A stretch of 64,000 bases of DNA from RPQJ01 sp963823535 (GTDB lineage Bacteria > Pseudomonadota > Gammaproteobacteria > Steroidobacterales > Steroidobacteraceae): positions 186,001 through 250,000 of the forward strand of contig CAWGLZ010000003.1 in assembly GCA_963823535.1 (NCBI GenBank), given 5' to 3'. The position numbers and the translations under genes were made by a program. Below are positions 62,719 through 64,000 of this stretch, in pieces. The notes beneath the pieces are model-generated. The model did not search any database and was not told the DNA's origin. It was given only the letters and a program-made list of their open reading frames with translations. Positions within the stretch are counted from its first letter, which is position 1. The number at the start of each line of letters is the position of its first letter.

Positions 62719-63522
62719 CTACGCCTTCTTCCTGAGCTCCGCCTTGACCCGGGCCCCTTTGGCTTCGAGCAACGGGCGCAGCACTTCCTGCAGCCACGGT
62801 GCGTAGCCGATCAGCCTGGCCAGTCGCAAGGTCGAGACGGGCATCGCACGTTCCCGTTGCCGGTCTCGGGTGCAGGCGACGATGGCCTCCGCCACTTCCT
62901 CCGCCGAGAGGATCGGTTGCGAAAAGACCAGGTCGGGCACGTGGTCTAGGTCGTCGAGCACGAACGGCGTGGCGATCGGACCGGGCGACACCACGCAGAG
63001 CGCCACTCCCGCCTCGCGCATCTCGTCGTTCACCGCGAACGTGAACCCGCGCAGTCCCCACTTGGACGCGCAGTAGGGTGCCTCACCGGGCAAGGGCACG
63101 TGCCCCGCGATCGAGGCGACGTTGACGACCACGCCTTTCGACTTCCTGAGATGGGGCAGGGCGAAGCGCGTCAGCAGCATCGGCGCCTTGAGGTTCGTAT
63201 CGAGCACCGTTGCGATCGCATCCGGGTCGAGCGTATCGAACCTGCCGCGTGCATTGGCCGCGGCATTGTTGACGAGCACGTCGATCCGCCCGTAGGCCTT
63301 GACCGTCTTCGCGACCAGTGCCTGCAGGTCCTCGGTGCGGCTCACATCCGTGCGCACTGCGAGGCCCTTCAAGGACTTCGCGAGCTTCTGGATCTTCTGT
63401 GCCGAGCGGGCCGCGAGTACCACCGCTGCGCCGGATCGGGCAAATGCCCGTGCGGCGGCTTCGCCGACTCCCGACGAAGCGCCGGTGATGATCACGACTT
63501 TCCTGGTCCGCGACTGAGCCAT
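62719..63522 (-). CDS. Short-chain dehydrogenase/reductase
   Basis: This classical SDR has 267 residues. It has the cofactor-binding VIITGASSGVGEAAARAFARSG and VLVNNAAANARGRFDTLD. The catalytic Ser is in VVVNVASIAGHVPL and the Tyr/Lys in YCASKWGLRGF. VVSPGPIATPFV follows. The Arg after the first strand (AARSAQKIQKL) suggests preference for NADPH. The substrate is unknown. ATG 63522 precedes the conserved core; sequence further upstream in the same frame does not look coding. It is divergent from the spondin-domain gene. Confidence 0.92.
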   Translation of the reverse strand: MAQSRTRKVVIITGASSGVGEAAARAFARSGAAVVLAARSAQKIQKLAKSLKGLAVRTDVSRTEDLQALVAKTVKAYGRIDVLVNNAAANARGRFDTLDPDAIATVLDTNLKAPMLLTRFALPHLRKSKGVVVNVASIAGHVPLPGEAPYCASKWGLRGFTFAVNDEMREAGVALCVVSPGPIATPFVLDDLDHVPDLVFSQPILSAEEVAEAIVACTRDRQRERAMPVSTLRLARLIGYAPWLQEVLRPLLEAKGARVKAELRKKA

Positions 63523-63821
63523 TGGATTCTCCCGTCTGAAGATGCCGCGCCGAACAGAATCGGCCCTGCCTATTGTCGCTCGTCGAACGCCGATACGTCT
63601 TCCATTAAACGCGCCCCGAGGGCCGCGACATCCTCGTCGACCTCCCGCCTGATCCTGACCTTCATGTCCCGCGTCCTGCCCTCGCTTCAATCCGAAGCCG
63701 TAGAGTCGGGCGGTCTGCCGATGCCCGAAATATTCCAGGCACACCGCAGGTCTTCTCAAGTGACCACGCCTTCTGGCGCGGTGCCACAAGAACACATTTG
63801 CCTTTCGCAGGAGATCAAAGA
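63523..63821. other. Intergenic region between the SDR and spondin-domain genes
   Basis: These 299 bases lie between divergent genes. Frames open through it on either strand give low-complexity Arg/Gly-rich sequence and I do not call them. The only element I can name is the AGGAGA ribosome site (63809-63814) of the right-hand gene. Confidence 0.45.
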
Positions 63822-64000
63822 ATGATTGCAAGAATGTTTCCCCTCGCTCTGGCGAGCCTGGTGCTCTCCAGTCCGTTGGCCGTCGCGGACGGGCGCGTCC
63901 CGGCACTTTATGAGGTGCGCGTGACCAACGTAACCTCAGGCGTCTACTTCACGCCGACCCTCGCTGCGACCCACGTGCCGAGCGTTCGGATGTTCGCGCT
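63822..64000 (+). CDS. Spondin domain protein, N-terminal part (3' truncated by window edge)
   Basis: The frame opens at ATG 63822 after an AGGAGA ribosome site and stays open to the right edge (59 complete codons). The first ~23 residues form a signal peptide (MFPLALASLVLSSPLAVA, then D-G). The mature start reads ALYEVRVTNVTSGVYFTPTL and AATHVPSVRMFA, which matches the beginning of bacterial spondin_N domain proteins (Y-E-V-x-V-T-N-x-T, F-T-P, A-T-H). These secreted proteins are thought to have a C2-like fold; their role in bacteria is not settled. The remainder lies outside the window. Confidence 0.75.
   Translation, partial: MIARMFPLALASLVLSSPLAVADGRVPALYEVRVTNVTSGVYFTPTLAATHVPSVRMFA

Noticed and set aside
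63100..63825. Plus-strand open frame across the SDR gene and the following intergenic region
   Set aside because: It is mostly antisense to the SDR core. The remainder shows no homology-like pattern, and a proper signal-peptide gene starts at 63822.

Overview
The window looks like a high-GC gammaproteobacterial chromosome. The basis is gene content and order: nusA-infB-rbfA-truB-rpsO-pnp; smc-zipA-ligA; fabD-fabG-acpP-fabF-pabB-pabC-mltG-tmk-holB-pilZ; a type II secretion operon; a FadJ-type beta-oxidation protein; and AlaA. ZipA together with a full-length Smc instead of MukB, and PhaR, point to a Xanthomonadales/Nevskiales/Steroidobacterales-like lineage. That placement is an inference. I saw no rRNA, tRNA, CRISPR array, insertion sequence or prophage. 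The two edges cut nusA (left) and a spondin-domain secreted protein (right).

Layout. 1-7 kb is the transcription/translation operon, with a clear rpsO promoter and an rpsO-pnp terminator hairpin. 7-9.2 kb (minus) is dksA-gluQRS-phaR, with dksA divergent from smc. 9.4-15.8 kb is smc-zipA-ligA. 15.8-19.6 kb is an OppBCDF-type ABC importer with no binding-protein gene. Next come a His-rich metal-transporter-like membrane protein, a CaiB/BaiF CoA-transferase and AlaA. 23-29 kb holds a two-gene AddB/AddA-like helicase-nuclease pair. Its first gene seems to begin upstream of any canonical start codon and carries a strikingly AT-rich patch; its second gene is split by a one-base frameshift. 29.1-34.8 kb (minus) is gspG-H-I-J-K-L-M-N, without C, D, E or F. 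Divergent from it is a rhombosortase-like rhomboid protease, then the fatty-acid synthesis/pab/mltG/tmk/holB/pilZ run to 44.1 kb.

44-64 kb is accessory and metabolic: a large secreted DUF6351 protein with a candidate promoter/operator, a cyclic-nucleotide-binding/rhodanese fusion, a FadJ-like enzyme, an EEP-family hydrolase, a TIR-like (MTH538) protein, an ATP-grasp enzyme, GFA, YaiI and MAPEG proteins, a DEAD-box helicase, a DUF808 protein, an esterase, a PadR/PspC pair (PspC frameshifted), a methyltransferase, a secreted delta-60-repeat/Calx-beta protein ending in a GlyGly-CTERM sorting tail, an SDR and the spondin fragment.

The most coherent biological story is a secretion-and-surface-sorting route. 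The type II pseudopilus/assembly genes sit back-to-back with a rhombosortase, and a candidate GlyGly-CTERM substrate lies about 26 kb away. The main caution is that two independent one-base frameshifts could be assembly errors.
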